DNA of 64,000 nt from Ditylenchus dipsaci (Eukaryota; Nematoda; Chromadorea; Rhabditida; Anguinidae): the NCBI GenBank assembly GCA_004194705.1, contig SADC01000998.1:124001-188000 (forward strand). The letters are read 5' to 3'. Positions within the stretch are counted from its first letter, which is position 1. The number at the start of each line of letters is the position of its first letter. Positions 44,233 through 55,517 of this stretch are shown piece after piece. The notes under the pieces were generated by a model. It worked only from the letters and a program-made list of their open reading frames with translations, made no database searches and had not been told where the DNA came from. Made by a program: the position numbers and the translations under genes.

Positions 44233-44378
44233 CATCATTTGATATTTAGTTTTTTGTCTTACATCGAAAGGTTCCGCGCATTAACGACTTTTCCAGCATT
44301 TTATCGTTTGTTTCATTTCTTGATTACGATGAAGCTTTTTTGTAGAAACAATTTTAATGTCTTGTATTCTAGTTGAGG

Positions 44379-46262
44379 ATGGCATTGGAACGGGATGGTA
44401 GAAGCTGCAAAGACCGTCTGCTTTTCGTGGATTTGGATCGATTGACTGAAAATGAAGATCGTATGCTTGAATTTCTTGGCCGTCATCACGTTATCGATTT
44501 GGATAAGAATTGCCCTCTATGCAACAAGCCGAATATGAGAATCTTTAAACGAGGCAATAAGTAAGAGATTTTTATATAATTTCTTTTACCATCTGTAAAA
44601 AAATAACATGCAGGTTCTCTTTCGTTGTGGTAAACGTCATCCAGGAGGTAAAAAGTGCAATGGAGAAATCGGTATTCTCAAAGGACATGGCTTGAAAGTT
44701 CCAAAATGCCTATCATTACGTCACTAAAATTCATCTATCTTTGGTACTTTTTTTTTTGCTTTTTGAATTCGATTTTATAGCTATGTAAGTTTTCTATAGG
44801 CTAGCTAATATGACACTCAAGAAGATTGCTGACCAGTGTCAAATGGCTAAACCAAGTGCAGTAAGGCTTTCTAAATTATGCCGTCAAGTTGTGTAGTGGG
44901 GAATGATAACAAACGGTGAAGCTATCGGCGGAAACGGTGATGTGGTATTTTATTTATTTATTCTTCTACTGACTTGTGAATTTTTTTATATTTTGTAGGT
45001 AGAGATCGATGAAAGTAAGTTCGGTAAGAATAAGCATCATCGAGGTCATCCAATTCAAGGAAGTTGGGTTTTCGGCGGTATTTCAAGGTATTTTCGTACT
45101 ACTTTTTGAGCCAGCTTTGATACATTAGTTTTTCTTCCTCCAGAAATACTGGGAATGCTCTCATGGTACAAGTTAAACGTCGTGATCGAGGTACTCTACT
45201 TCCCTTAATTCAGAGATGGATCATGCCTGTAATTCTAATAATTGGTGATAATTGGAAAGCATACGATAATCTCACGAAGCATGACTTCGATCTTTTGCGC
45301 GTTAATCACAGCAAGACCTTCAAGACCAATTCTGAGGAAGTACCTGATCGCTACTCAGAGCATATTCGAAAGTTTTTTTTCTCCCTACTTTTTGTTTACC
45401 AATTCTCGTTTCTTTAAGGCGGTTCATACCAACTCAATTGAAGCTTCCTGGGGAGCAGTCAAACGTTTGATCTTCCGCATGCCAGGGAATCATAGTCGGC
45501 GTTATCTTCCTGGAGGTCTGGCAAACTACTTATTTATCAAGCAATGCATGTTGGCTAACAGGTTTTTTGACTTTTTTTTAAAAATATTCTGTAAATATTA
45601 AATTTTAGTGATCCATTTCTTGCAATGTTTAATCCATGTCGTCTTTCATTCGATAGCGTGATGACCTCAACTATGACTTCGGTGAAGAATATGGTGACAG
45701 CAACCCTACTTTCAATGAAAATGGAGCTCCCTACAATAAAGAGAACGGACCAAGTATCGATATCATTTTTTAAGCTAAATTACGGATTGCATTATTCAGA
45801 TGACACAGAGGAGTCTTTAAGTCAGGAGCAAAGTAGACGCCGTTGTGTTGTTATCGATTCAGAATCTGATGACGAAAAGCAAGATGTATTTTTCAACTTG
45901 TCACGTGATTGTAATACAAGAGGATAAGAATATAAATTATTTTAGCGTCAAATTTATGAAGTCGACACAACAAACAAAACTCTTGACTATCCGTGTAAGG
46001 TAGATGCCAAGCTTTCTACGAAATGGTCAGGTAAATGATATCAGGCTACTTACATACAATGATTAATATTCTGCCGTATACTGATTTACAAAAGTATAAA
46101 ATAAATTTTTCAGCTCTGTCCATGGCAAAGGAAAGAAGTACATCAGGGTTTTGTTTGACGAAGGAGATTCATTCGATTATCCTGAACGTAATTGAAGTGC
46201 ATCCATCCGAGTTCTTTGAAGTCGACAAAAAACATGTGAAGTATGTGCATCGTATTATATGA
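44379..46262 (+). pseudogene. Merlin transposase (ISXO2/IS1595-like DDE), interrupted
   Basis: An ATG at 44379 starts the frame. An N-terminal zinc ribbon is visible (CPLCNKPN, then FRCGKRHPGGKKC in the next exon). A helix-turn-helix-like segment follows (TLKKIADQCQMAKPSAVRLS). The ISXO2-type DDE core has VEIDESKFGKNKHHRGHP (first D, about 45000), IIGDNWKAYDNL (second D, about 45240) and HTNSIEASWGAVKR (E, about 45430). C-terminal exons are acidic (VIDSESDDEKQD). Short introns separate the blocks. An in-frame TAG at 44894-44896 just before the DDE core, and a phase clash at the first junction, suggest a dead or mis-called copy. The catalytic residues themselves are intact, so loss looks recent or artefactual. 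Confidence 0.88.
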
Positions 46263-46502
46263 TAACTGTTGTATGTCTTATTGTAAATGTTTATTTGTAA
46301 GTCTTTGAGTCTGGGGTGGGTATACTATAGTTGAGTGGGGTGGGTATACTATAATTTAGCCTGGTGCATTTTGCTGATTAAACTTCAAAGTGCCCCAATT
46401 TAAATTTCCGCAATTCGATTTGCCATAATTTTCCCCCATCCTCAAGTAAAACTGTTCTCCGCTAACGAAACGTCATAAAATTCACTTTTCGCCGGAATCA
46501 GA

Positions 46503-46670
46503 TACCGTATTTTCTCTAATAGAAGCGCACTCTCTATTAGAAGTTCACCCCTTAGGGCCAAAACTGGGAGGTAAACCACGTTTTATTGCATTTTTAACAC
46601 AAAGCCTTTCTCAAATTTTTGGAGGTTGAAAAATAGAGGTGCATGCGCTTATATTAGAGAGAATACGGTA
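46503..46670. mobile_element. TACCGTATTT MITE, copy 5
   Basis: TACCGTATTTTCTCTAATAG and TATTAGAGAGAATACGGTA, with TA borders. Short version with CTATTAGAAGTTCACCCC and TAGAGGTGCATGCGC inside. Confidence 0.8.
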
Positions 46671-46674
46671 GCTC

Positions 46675-47350
46675 TTTTTTTATGTAAAGTATCTGCAAAA
46701 TACTAGACCAATTTCATTTATCAATAAGTTAGAAGATGATTGAATCCCGAAAAATACAAACACGGCACAAAATTGCCGACATGAGTAAATATAGTTTGAG
46801 AAGAGAATTATTGAAAGGGGGAGAGTAAATAGTATATTTTTAAAACACTTCCATTGCAATAATAAGTTAAAAGAACAGTAAGAGTAATTTGTAGGGAGGG
46901 GACAATGTTGGTATAAGTAACAGACACAATGGGTAGTCCAACCAATTCTTGCCCTGTATTTGGATAGAAATTGAGTATTGGCGAATTGTAGGGACTCCCC
47001 ACTGGCATAGGGGCACGGGTAAAATGAGTATTTTACCCAACAATAATAACACACAACAAAACAATCGTCATCAACATAAACTAAATTGTGGAAAATAGAA
47101 TCAAAAACGGACAAGAGTGCCGCAGACAATCAGGAAATTAAGCTTCGCAAATATTGTGAATTTCATTGCATTTTAGTCAAAGCTCACCAATCAGAAATGA
47201 AAGAATAAATATGCAGGAATAAATCCAAAAAGCCGTATGTGTTGCAGTATTCGATAAAACTTTCGGAATGAAAACACTTATTTTTTTGGCTGTAACCGAA
47301 GCACATCCTCAAAAGTGAATTTCACCAGTAAATTTTATTTTGATGCTTTT
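46675..47350. other. Spacer, no confident gene
   Basis: A minus-strand open frame of about 149 codons (47129-46680) crosses it, but three overlapping frames are open and none shows a domain. I do not call a gene. Confidence 0.45.
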
Positions 47351-47353
47351 TTG

Positions 47354-47739
47354 GGGTATAGACGTTTGGCGAATATGAAAACTTTTTTCAAATTCGCGAA
47401 ACGTTTGGCGAATTTGAAACTCAAAAGAGTAAATATCTCTAAGGGTATATATGGAGATACTTATTTAGACATATCAAGGGTATTTGGCTGAATGTGATGG
47501 CCAAAGTCTAGCATATTCCACATTGCAAGGGTCAGGGGTTAACACATGTATGTACCCCTATCCCTTGCAATGTGGAGTGTGCTGGTCTTTGGCCGCGAAG
47601 CGGCCAAATACCCTTAATATGTCTAAATAAGTATCTCCATATATACCCTTAGAGATATTTTACTCTTTTGAGTTTCAAATTCGCCAAACGTTTCGCGAAT
47701 TTGAAAAAAGTTTCATATTCGCCAAACGTCTATGCACCC
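47354..47739. mobile_element. Palindrome with GGCGAATTTGAAA arrays
   Basis: TATAGACGTTTGGCGAATAT and ATATTCGCCAAACGTCTATG are the arms, each with two CGTTTGGCGAAT units. GGG/CCC ends lie in a TTTTTTG context. The inner hairpin is CCACATTGCAAGGGTCAGGG. It resembles the array-armed group. Target duplication is uncertain because of the T-run. Confidence 0.6.
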
Positions 47740-47754
47740 TTTTTTTGTAATTTT

Positions 47755-48030
47755 TATAAATTTTGATCTAACGTGTAGCCCTGGATATTGGCTTTCTTGT
47801 GAGCTATTCCAACTTTGCCGAATGATTTGAGAAATGTAGAGATCAAGAGTTTAAATTGATGTTTTATAGAAACCTCGAAATCTTCACACATTCCTCATAA
47901 TCATTCAGCGGAGTTTGAAATTTCGTTAAAAAGCTCAGATCCAGAGCTACACGCTAGTGCAAAAATTTGCAAAATTGCAAAAATTTAACAATAAGTTAAA
48001 AGAAAAAAGTTAAAATGAAATTCGCTGGTG
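47755..48030. repeat. GTAGCCCTGGATATTGGC inverted repeat
   Basis: ACGTGTAGCCCTGGATATT on the left and GATCCAGAGCTACACGCTAG on the right. Same motif family as near 11.3, 22.5 and 60.6 kb. Confidence 0.5.
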
Positions 48031-48123
48031 AATTTTAGACTTTTGAGGGCGAGATTCGATTTGAGCTATTTTTCATACAAGATCTATATTCTTTTACTGT
48101 GCAATTTTACCCAAAAATGTAAT

Positions 48124-48376
48124 TACCGTATTCTCTCTATTAGTTCCACATGTGGGATTATTTTTCGATCGTCCGAAATCGGAAAAATTTGGGGTCGATC
48201 TCGAGATTTTTGGGTGAAAATCAGAAATCTGAAAAAGGGAATCGGTAGAGCTCGTGGGAGTTAAGAAAATGCAATAAACAGCTTTGTTAAATAGATTCTC
48301 TGAGCTGAGATACAGATCCCCAAAGTTGGGGTGTGGGTTTAATAGAGAATGTGGAACTAATAGAGAGAATACGGTA
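48124..48376. mobile_element. TACCGTATTT MITE, copy 6
   Basis: TACCGTATTCTCTCTATTAG and CTAATAGAGAGAATACGGTA, with TA borders. The interior keeps ATTATTTTTCGATCG and the GAGATTTTTGGGTGAAAATC core. Confidence 0.83.
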
Positions 48377-48896
48377 GATTTGCTAAATTGGAACCTGGAA
48401 ATATTTATATCCTAAACGATAGGATTGTGAATTTATTTCCGGTCAATTGTCCGCCTTCTTTAAAAAAAGGTATCGATAATAGGATTGTGTAAGTAAAATA
48501 TCGATTTCGAAGGAAAACCACCGAATCTTAAAAAATTTAAAGACCATTTGAAAATTTTAAAGATTCGACTACCCTAGTCGAGAATGATATCTTTTTCCTA
48601 TCTGAATTCATTTCAATTGTTTAAAATTGCGAAATATAAGTTAGTTTTTAGCGAGTAGTTCAAGTTCTAAACAAATTGCTTGGCTAATTCGAAGCTGAAA
48701 TTTGTAAACCAGCTGGGGCGTAGATGGCTATTTGAAAAATCCGCTTTACAACAAAGAAATTATTGCACTGCACATCCGACTATGAAGTAATCATAAAGTA
48801 GTTAAAAAACAATCTTGTACATAGACAACATCAATGAAACAAGCCAAATGCTTTTTGAAAAAAACGACTGAATTATGCTTGGGTTTGTTTCTGAAC

Positions 48897-49019
48897 TAGG
48901 GTTGGCAAAGCTTCGAAATTTTTAACTCGAAAATTTTAAAAATCCACTAGAATCAAAATTTCCAAAGAATCAGGTCTAAATTGACTGAAAAATCCGAAAA
49001 TTGCAAATTGTCAACCCTA
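48897..49019. mobile_element. Short TAGGGTTG hAT-like MITE
   Basis: TAGGGTTGGCAAAGCTTCG on the left and AAATTGTCAACCCTA on the right. It lies just 3' of the TLCD gene. Flanking 8-mers (TTCTGAAC and TTTTCAAG) do not match, so it is assigned from the ends only. Confidence 0.45.
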
Positions 49020-49134
49020 TTTTCAAGCAATAATTTTTTAAGATTTGATCGCCACTTCGGGAGTATTGGTGGTTCCATTAGCCATATTTAGGTGACACAG
49101 CCATTGTCTGGCTGTGTTGGAATGTTGTTTCGGA

Positions 49135-52100
49135 TCAAACTGCCATTGGTTGCCACCCATTGCTCCCTTCAGGCAGCTCTGTACCCACACACTCGTCCAC
49201 AGTGGTTCCAACAGTTCCACGGGTCTTGGACCGACGAGGTGGCCTGGTGGCTGTTCCGTTCTCCAGGTCAGTGGCATCATTACCATCAGAAGAGTAGGAG
49301 TCATCATCTTCGTCGTCACTGTTGATTTCTTCGTCCTCATCAATTGGGCGCAGGGTGGATGTGTCGGCAGCTGCAGCAGGACGTTTAGTGCCTTGGTGTT
49401 TCTTGCCCAGCAGTCCATCGGCTGCCATCACTCTACAATACCAACATATATTTTGTAGTCATTACTTTTTAATAGAATAGTATTAAGGCGAGAGATTTCT
49501 TTGAGGTTTTCTTAGACCCAGGTATCCAGGTAATTTTCTCAGAAAAAACACAGTTATACGAATATCCAGGCATGGCGGCATTTAGCTGTTTTGCGGACAC
49601 TCTTTTAAAATTTGCGCCGATTTTGGCGTTCTGTTTTTGTTTTTTTTCGCCATTTTCTTTTTCTTTTTTTCCTTAGGTGCTGGGTAGGCTACCGTATGTG
49701 AGCGTCAGCGTAAGCAAAAAAAACAAAAATTCTGAATAAGGTGAAATCAAAAAAATGTCCCAAAAACCGCCAAACGTCTACGCATCGAGCATCTTAAGCA
49801 GTGTGGTACCCAATCGCGTGCTACCCTTGTTTGTAGGCATGCGAATAGACCAGAATTGGCTCGTAATTTTTTTGAGTCAAAACCGGAGCTCCCAAATATC
49901 TTTGTGATTTTTTCAATTTTTTCGAAAATTATGGTGCTATTCAGCACAATATTAAATTCTGCGTTATATGGACAAAAAAAACTTGTGTAAAATGCTTATT
50001 CACCGAAGAAAATATACTCTTTGAAGGGAAAAATTCTGGCCCATTTTCCGGTCGGAATTTACACCTTAAAGGGCATTATTTTTATGGTTATTAAGCATTT
50101 CACAAAAAAAATTCCGTCGGTCTAATGCACAATTTAATATTACGTAGAATGTCAATAAAGATTACCAAAAAGGTTGAAAAAATTACAAAAATATTTCAGA
50201 ATTCCGGTTTTGACTAAAAAAAATCCGGGCCAACTCTAGAACAGACATACCGGTAGCAGAGCACAGTATTGGTGATGGCAAGAGAGGCAATAACCACAAA
50301 TGTAATCTAAATACATATAAAAGTTCGAAAACAAATTACAAAAAGTTAGGTATAAATACTAACCAATGCCAAGTACCTAAGAAAATTATAACATTTATAA
50401 AAGTTCAGATTTATAAGCCTCCAATAGTATTACCATTTCATGGACAGGGCGTTGGTCAACTGCCAGTAAAGCAAGTAGGCGGACACCGACATACTTCAGA
50501 TAAATAAAATAGAATGGTTTTCAAAGTATAATTTTCTTACCGGAAGACCATGAAAGTGGCAATGTTAAGCAGGGCCACAAATTTGAAAGCTGTTGAGTTC
50601 TTGGGCTGACCATATAAGTTCAGAAGGGATCTTCAAATGAAGTGTGGTGAATTAAATTTTGAGTGCACTCCTACCTGGTGTGTAGGAATATAGAGTTTAA
50701 CTCCATCAGCAGTCCAAACATAACTAAGCCCAAGAACAAATGGGTGGTTAGGGTGACCAGGAAAGCGGTGATCACAACTGCATGGTGGAACAGGAGTTCA
50801 ATTATGCGAACGGAGCGCTCGTTGATCAGCAGGTCTGAATGAACACAATTAATTTCGAATATTGTGATAGGGCGAAAACAAACCGATGAGATCATGCAAC
50901 AAGTAGCCAAAAGACAGGTAGACCTGAGAAATACAACACAAATTACTACACAAAAATATAGCAAAAGGCCCTATACAAGGGATGAGTCAAAATTTCAGTT
51001 TTCGGCACTTTTTCCCTTCCGATTTACAATTTTTAATTTTAAAAATTCGGTATAAATTCGAAAATTTTAAAAGAAAAAAATTGAGAAATTTTCAAATTTC
51101 AAATTTTTGTTTCGATATTTTCCTAGCTTCTACGCATACCTGCCCCGTACAACTTGTCACAAAGAATTTTTTATTGTCACGGTCCCTCTATGGTTTTTTT
51201 TTCAAATTCACGTTCTAATAACATTTCAAACAGAGGAAGTAACTTCCAAAATAATCACTAATATATCTTGTACATTTTCTCTAAAGGTTCTCTACATTTT
51301 TTTGAAACATAAAATAAAGACTCGATACGACGCAAGCGATAACAAGCCACAGTCTTATATAGCAGAGTCAATATTTTCGGGTTAACCAATAAGACTATCT
51401 AGAGAAATTCTTTGAAAATGAATCACTTTAAACGATATTGCAATGAAAATATGAAAGGAATAGGGGGATCACGTCAAAAAGGGCATCCACTTGTTGTACA
51501 TTGCTTGAAAAATAAATTTAACTAATACCAGACTCTTGGGCACTTCATCCACATAGGAGTCCATGTTAGTAATCAGTTTGGGGAACATCAGACAAGCATA
51601 CAATGCCCACAATCCTGATACTACAGAGTGGATTAAGGACACCACCTACAATCAAATCAATATATTTAGTCATGCAAACAACGCTCATCGTTACCTCATT
51701 GGAAATTCTCCACTTCTTGTTGGGAGGCACAACCTAATCAATTAACATTGCATTAAAACAGTTAATGGGAGGGAGAAGTAAATTAACCTGGAGGGACTGG
51801 CTGTCTGGAAGAGGTCTTCGCTTGTGCCTTCTGTGGACGAACTTGAAGTAGCTGAAGGTTCGGAAGGTGCCTACATAAATTGGGGGATTTGGGAAATGGA
51901 CGAAATTTAGTAAGCAGACTCGACTTACATTTTCCAAACAAATACCATCTCACAGCGAACTGTAAGGCGCGGAAGATGACCAGGGAAAGCACAATCTAAA
52001 ATAGATAAAACACTATAAAATTGGGCAACACTTTTTTACAAAATTAACTTTTTTCTATGCTCAATTTACTTCTTTTTGCACCAAATTACCCAAAACCACA

Positions 52101-52965
52101 GAGACCAAGTTTTTGAAAAACATTCCGATGATATCCTAATATTTTTTGGTTGTAATTTTACCCCGAAAGGGTACCTTTTCTGCCCCAAAAGGCTCTTTTC
52201 CTGCCCCAAATTTGAAAAAGCCCTTTTTCTCGACGATTATTTCACCAATTTTTTTTACAACTATCTTGTAGCTTTAGATCTCAGCTTTCTAAGAAGCCAA
52301 TGACTGAGTTAGAAATACTATAAAAAGTTGGAGAAAAAAGTCTTTAAATAAAGCAAAGTTTTTCAAAAATTCAGTTCATTCAAAGACCCATCCTTGCAAC
52401 TTTTTAAAACTTCATTCGGTCAAGTAAAAACTAGATAGAAAGCTGAGATTCACAGCTACAAGATGGTTTAAGAAAATATATAAATTAATCAGAAAATCAC
52501 CAAAAACAAATGCTCTTTTCATTTTGGGGCAGGAAAAGAGCCTTTTGAGGCAGAAAAGAGGGTTATTTCGGGGTCGAAAAGTATTTTAACAGCGTATTTT
52601 TATACAGCATTTCTACCATGTCTGGAGAATTTTCGCCAAAAATAATTTTTTCAAATAAAATCTTCCTAAGGGACCAAGGTAACATTTCAACTCTGAAAAA
52701 ATGAAGATTTTGAACTCTCAAGACACATTATAGCTAGAAATTCTTCAAACATGGTAGGGACGCTGTAGACAAAATTTTAGGCCATTATCGGAAGTATTTC
52801 TCTAAAAAAGCTTGGTCCCCTGCGGTTTTGGCTTATTTGGTACAAGTGAGAAGTATTGCCACATAAAATTGTCAATTTTTTACAAAAAAAACCTACATAG
52901 CCGAGGGTTTTGCCTAGTTCCACCCAGTCTTCATGTTTCCAATCAGGGATCTTGATTGTGATCAT
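49135..52965 (-). CDS. TLCD: TLC-domain membrane protein, TLCD1/2 (FLD-1) type
   Basis: Twelve exons on the minus strand: 52965-52897, 51995-51929, 51870-51788, 51733-51695, 51645-51529, 50923-50884, 50834-50675, 50630-50541, 50493-50434, 50376-50364, 50306-50251, 49432-49135. Phases agree throughout and give 363 residues. Family features are WRISNEVVSLIHSVVSGLWA, YLSFGYLLHDLIDLL, ELLFHHAVV, LLMELNSIFLHTRSLL and several hydrophobic helices. After the TLC domain there is an acidic, low-complexity tail of about 95 residues (DEDEEINSDDEDDDS). TLCD1/2 and worm FLD-1 are plasma-membrane proteins that affect phospholipid fatty-acid composition and membrane fluidity; ceramide synthases and TRAM share only the fold. 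The first intron holds an array-armed element (52023-52861). One exon is only 13 bases. Confidence 0.9.
50364..50376 (-). other. 13-base microexon of TLCD
   Basis: It encodes YLAL plus one base, between TTTTCTTAG and GTTAGT. It is required to keep phase between the exons at 50434-50493 and 50251-50306. Confidence 0.65.
52023..52861. mobile_element. Array-armed GGGCAACACTT element in TLCD intron
   Basis: GGGCAACACTTTTTTACAAA on the left and GTGAGAAGTATTGCCA on the right, flanked by TATAAAATT and CATAAAATT (8 of 9 identical). Arms include ACCAAATTACCCAAAACCAC with its complement, and CCTTTTCTGCCCC units with their complement. Same terminal group as 41866-42547. Confidence 0.72.
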
Positions 52966-52999
52966 GCCAACAGGTAGGGAATGATGGCACTAAGCTAGA

Positions 53000-55500
53000 T
53001 GAAGCCCTGAACTACTAATACTACTCATTTGGCACTGATTGCAGATAGTTTGGCAGTAGTGGAACAATCAATCAATACATTGATTGGTTAAATAGATATT
53101 ACATATCTAAGGCTGCCCTCCACCTCCTCCCCCACCATCCAGAATGATTGGAAATGAGGAAGATAGGTTTGCTGCCCCCCCCATTTGGTGGAGGAAAGGA
53201 CCGCCCTTTTGGGGAAACAAGACAACAAGCAAAGACAACAACATAGCAGCAAACAAAGTGCAGATGTAAGCAAGGAACAAGGTGGCTGGATGGTCTGCTA
53301 GTTGGATAGCTAATACAGCTAACCAAAAACATGATGATGATTTGTATTATTTTCCGGAAAATTAACACAAGTTGTGGGCCAGGAAATAGATAAACAAACA
53401 CATTTCCAAATGTTTCATTGTCCAGATTTAAGTGGTGTTTTCAAGCAAAACATCTGGAACAATGAATCACTGGATGGATGACTCATTCATTCATGTAATG
53501 CGCCTCCACATAAACTTTTTTTATTTCTAACTTTGAGAGAAGGAGGGGTTGGTTAGACACCTTTTTGTCCCGTTGACTACATTTGGTCGAAATGACCACC
53601 AACCTGACTCAGAATGAAAGTCCATGGATAACTGTAGAATTTCTAGTAGATTATACTAGAAATTCAATGGCCAGCCAGCGGCTAAGACTAGAATAAGTGG
53701 GTGGTAATTTTGACCAAATATAGTCAGCGGGACAAAAAAAAGCTCCCCCACAAGTCAGCAAATAAAAAGTTTATTTGGATGTACATTATATGAGTGTTTG
53801 CGGCAAAGTTCATTGCTTTTGGTTTTGCAAAGCAAATGGCAGCAATTAAAAAGTTGGAATAATATTTGGATAAATACTTGTAAAACGAGCGGAAAACAGG
53901 GGTGTGAACATATAAAGGGAAATTTACGGCTATGAGCCAACCACAGTTTACATGCTCACACACGTCACTTGGGGGGCAGCTGCACATAACTTGTTAAAGC
54001 AAAAACATCTAGGTTTGCCGCCGCCCCCTCCACTCAAGCCAAGATTAATCATTGGCCGTTTCAATGGCCAGCCAGTGGCTAAGACTAGCAATAGTAAGGC
54101 AAGGGAATGGCTTCAAAAGAGTTTATACAACGCCAATGCAAAGAAAAAAATGTATGGGAGTTTGAACATAAATTTTCGGCTTAGTTGCAAAGTGTTATTG
54201 TACTTTTTTTCTAACTTTGCAAAAAGTTCGTGCAGGAATTGTTTTTCGCATGAAAATGGGCACATCTATGTACGAAATTTCAAATTTCGTTGTTGAGTTA
54301 AACTCGGGCACTTATCTTATTTGGGGTTCCCAACACGGAAAATTTTCTTTCTTTGTGGGTCATTTTGAAGTAGTCTGGTTAGTTATTTCGTGTGTTGGGG
54401 TTCGCAGGTTCGTTGGGGTTTTTTGCGATTTTATTCGCGATTTAGAAATGCTAGATAGTGTTACTAGCATTTTTCAAACTTTGAAAAATGCTAGAAAATT
54501 GCTAGTCATTTTGACTAGGTTTTTACTAGCATTTTTCAAACTTTGTAAAAAGCTAGTAAAAGCTAGAGGTTCTTGGCCTAATGTATGTTTTTAAAAACTG
54601 CGAACCCTGCTGAGTTCCCCTTGGGTGTCAAATTCGAAAAAAAATTGTAAATTATTTTACAAAGGATTTAACTAAAACGTCCCAGCTAATGTCTGAAATT
54701 TCTCGACTTTTTTCTGAAATTTTCCGGCTATTGCAGTAAAAAGTCTTAATTTTACAAAAAAAATTTGGTTTTGCTCTTTTCTTCTTTATTTTCTGAACTT
54801 TTTTCTACAATCTACAATTTTCTACAATTAAGGGGGAGACCAGCAATTCATTTCTCTCATGACTGTTTTCTATAAGCATTCTACCCGATCCGACAAAAGT
54901 TTTCTGCCCACGTTTTGAAAGTAGGATAAGGTCGACGTTATGACCGGTCATAAATATCAAATTTAAGTTGAAACGAGTAAAAACAAGGACGATTTTTAAA
55001 AACTGCCGGTCCCCGCCTTAATTTGAAGTCTAACGCGCTGGTATGCCCCTTAAAAGAGAAAGTTAAAGAAAAAGTGGCAAAATCGAAATTCGCTGAGAAA
55101 TTATGATCTTTTGCTGCAAAATTCTCATATGTTTCTGAAATAGGCAGAAATTTTTAGAAAAACTCCGGGAGATTTCAAACATTAGACGGACATTTCAATT
55201 TGATCCTTTTATAAAAAGCAAAATAAATACTTTGAACTTTTCTCCTTATTTTCGACTTCACAAAAACATGATTTTTAAAAAAGGATGTAGCTTAATCGAG
55301 AGGCAACGTAAAAGGATCTGTGAAAATCTATCGTCAAAATCGAAACCCTTGCAATATTTCGGACCAGGCCAACCAAAGACAACTGCCAAAAGATTTCGAA
55401 AATCAAGCTAAAAAAGTGTGGGACCCTAGGCGGGCACGAACTTGAGGGATGTCAGATAAACGGGTGTTGACTTCACAAACAAGTATAAATAAAAGATAAT
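53000..55500. other. Intergenic region between divergent TLCD and MFSD13A
   Basis: 53000-54080 is GC-richer and may hold 5' untranslated or promoter sequence of TLCD, with purine/pyrimidine tracts (CCTCCACCTCCTCCCCC). 54420-54580 has repeated ATGCTAG hairpins. 54830-55050 is a fragment of the GGGGACCAGC-type TTAA repeat. 55320-55470 is a fragment of the CAGTCGA-type MITE (GTGGGACCCTAGGCGGGCAC). No gene is recognised. Confidence 0.4.
53561..53740. repeat. Inverted repeat, TTTTTGTCCCGTTGACTA
   Basis: TTTTTGTCCCGTTGACTACA and the complementary TAGTCAGCGGGACAAAAA, with a tight hairpin AATTTCTAGTAGATTATAC and its complement between. The ATGGCCAGCCAGCGGCTAAG segment recurs at about 54063. Confidence 0.55.
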
Positions 55501-55506
55501 TAATTG

Positions 55507-55517
55507 TTTAGCAAAAG
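55507..55517 (+). promoter_or_regulatory. Candidate trans-splice or 5'-UTR acceptor of MFSD13A
   Basis: TTTAG ends 6 bases before the ATG at 55518, parallel to COX5B. Confidence 0.45.

Larger units (their letters stand above)
43800..46361. mobile_element. Merlin DNA transposon with perfect 9-bp TSD
   Basis: The element begins GGCTTAAATATAGTATACCC and ends with the matching ATACTATAATTTAGCC. It is flanked by TGGTGCATT on both sides (43791-43799 and 46362-46370). GG-starting ends and an 8-9-bp duplication are typical of Merlin. The left end is expanded to more than 400 bases of CTATAGTATACCCACCCCAC tandem units, with two inserted copies of a spacer that includes TCAGCAAAATGCACTAGGC. The right end has only two to three units. 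It encodes the transposase below. Confidence 0.9.

Noticed and set aside
46680..47129. 149-codon minus-strand frame
   Set aside because: Several overlapping frames are open at once and no family motif or coding composition is visible.
52897..52965. Reading the TLC-domain gene as a ceramide synthase because of its acidic tail
   Set aside because: The HH region is followed by MELNSIFLHTR and the N-terminal WRISNEVVSLIHS block, which fit TLCD1/2. Ceramide synthases and TRAM have a different C-terminal TLC motif.
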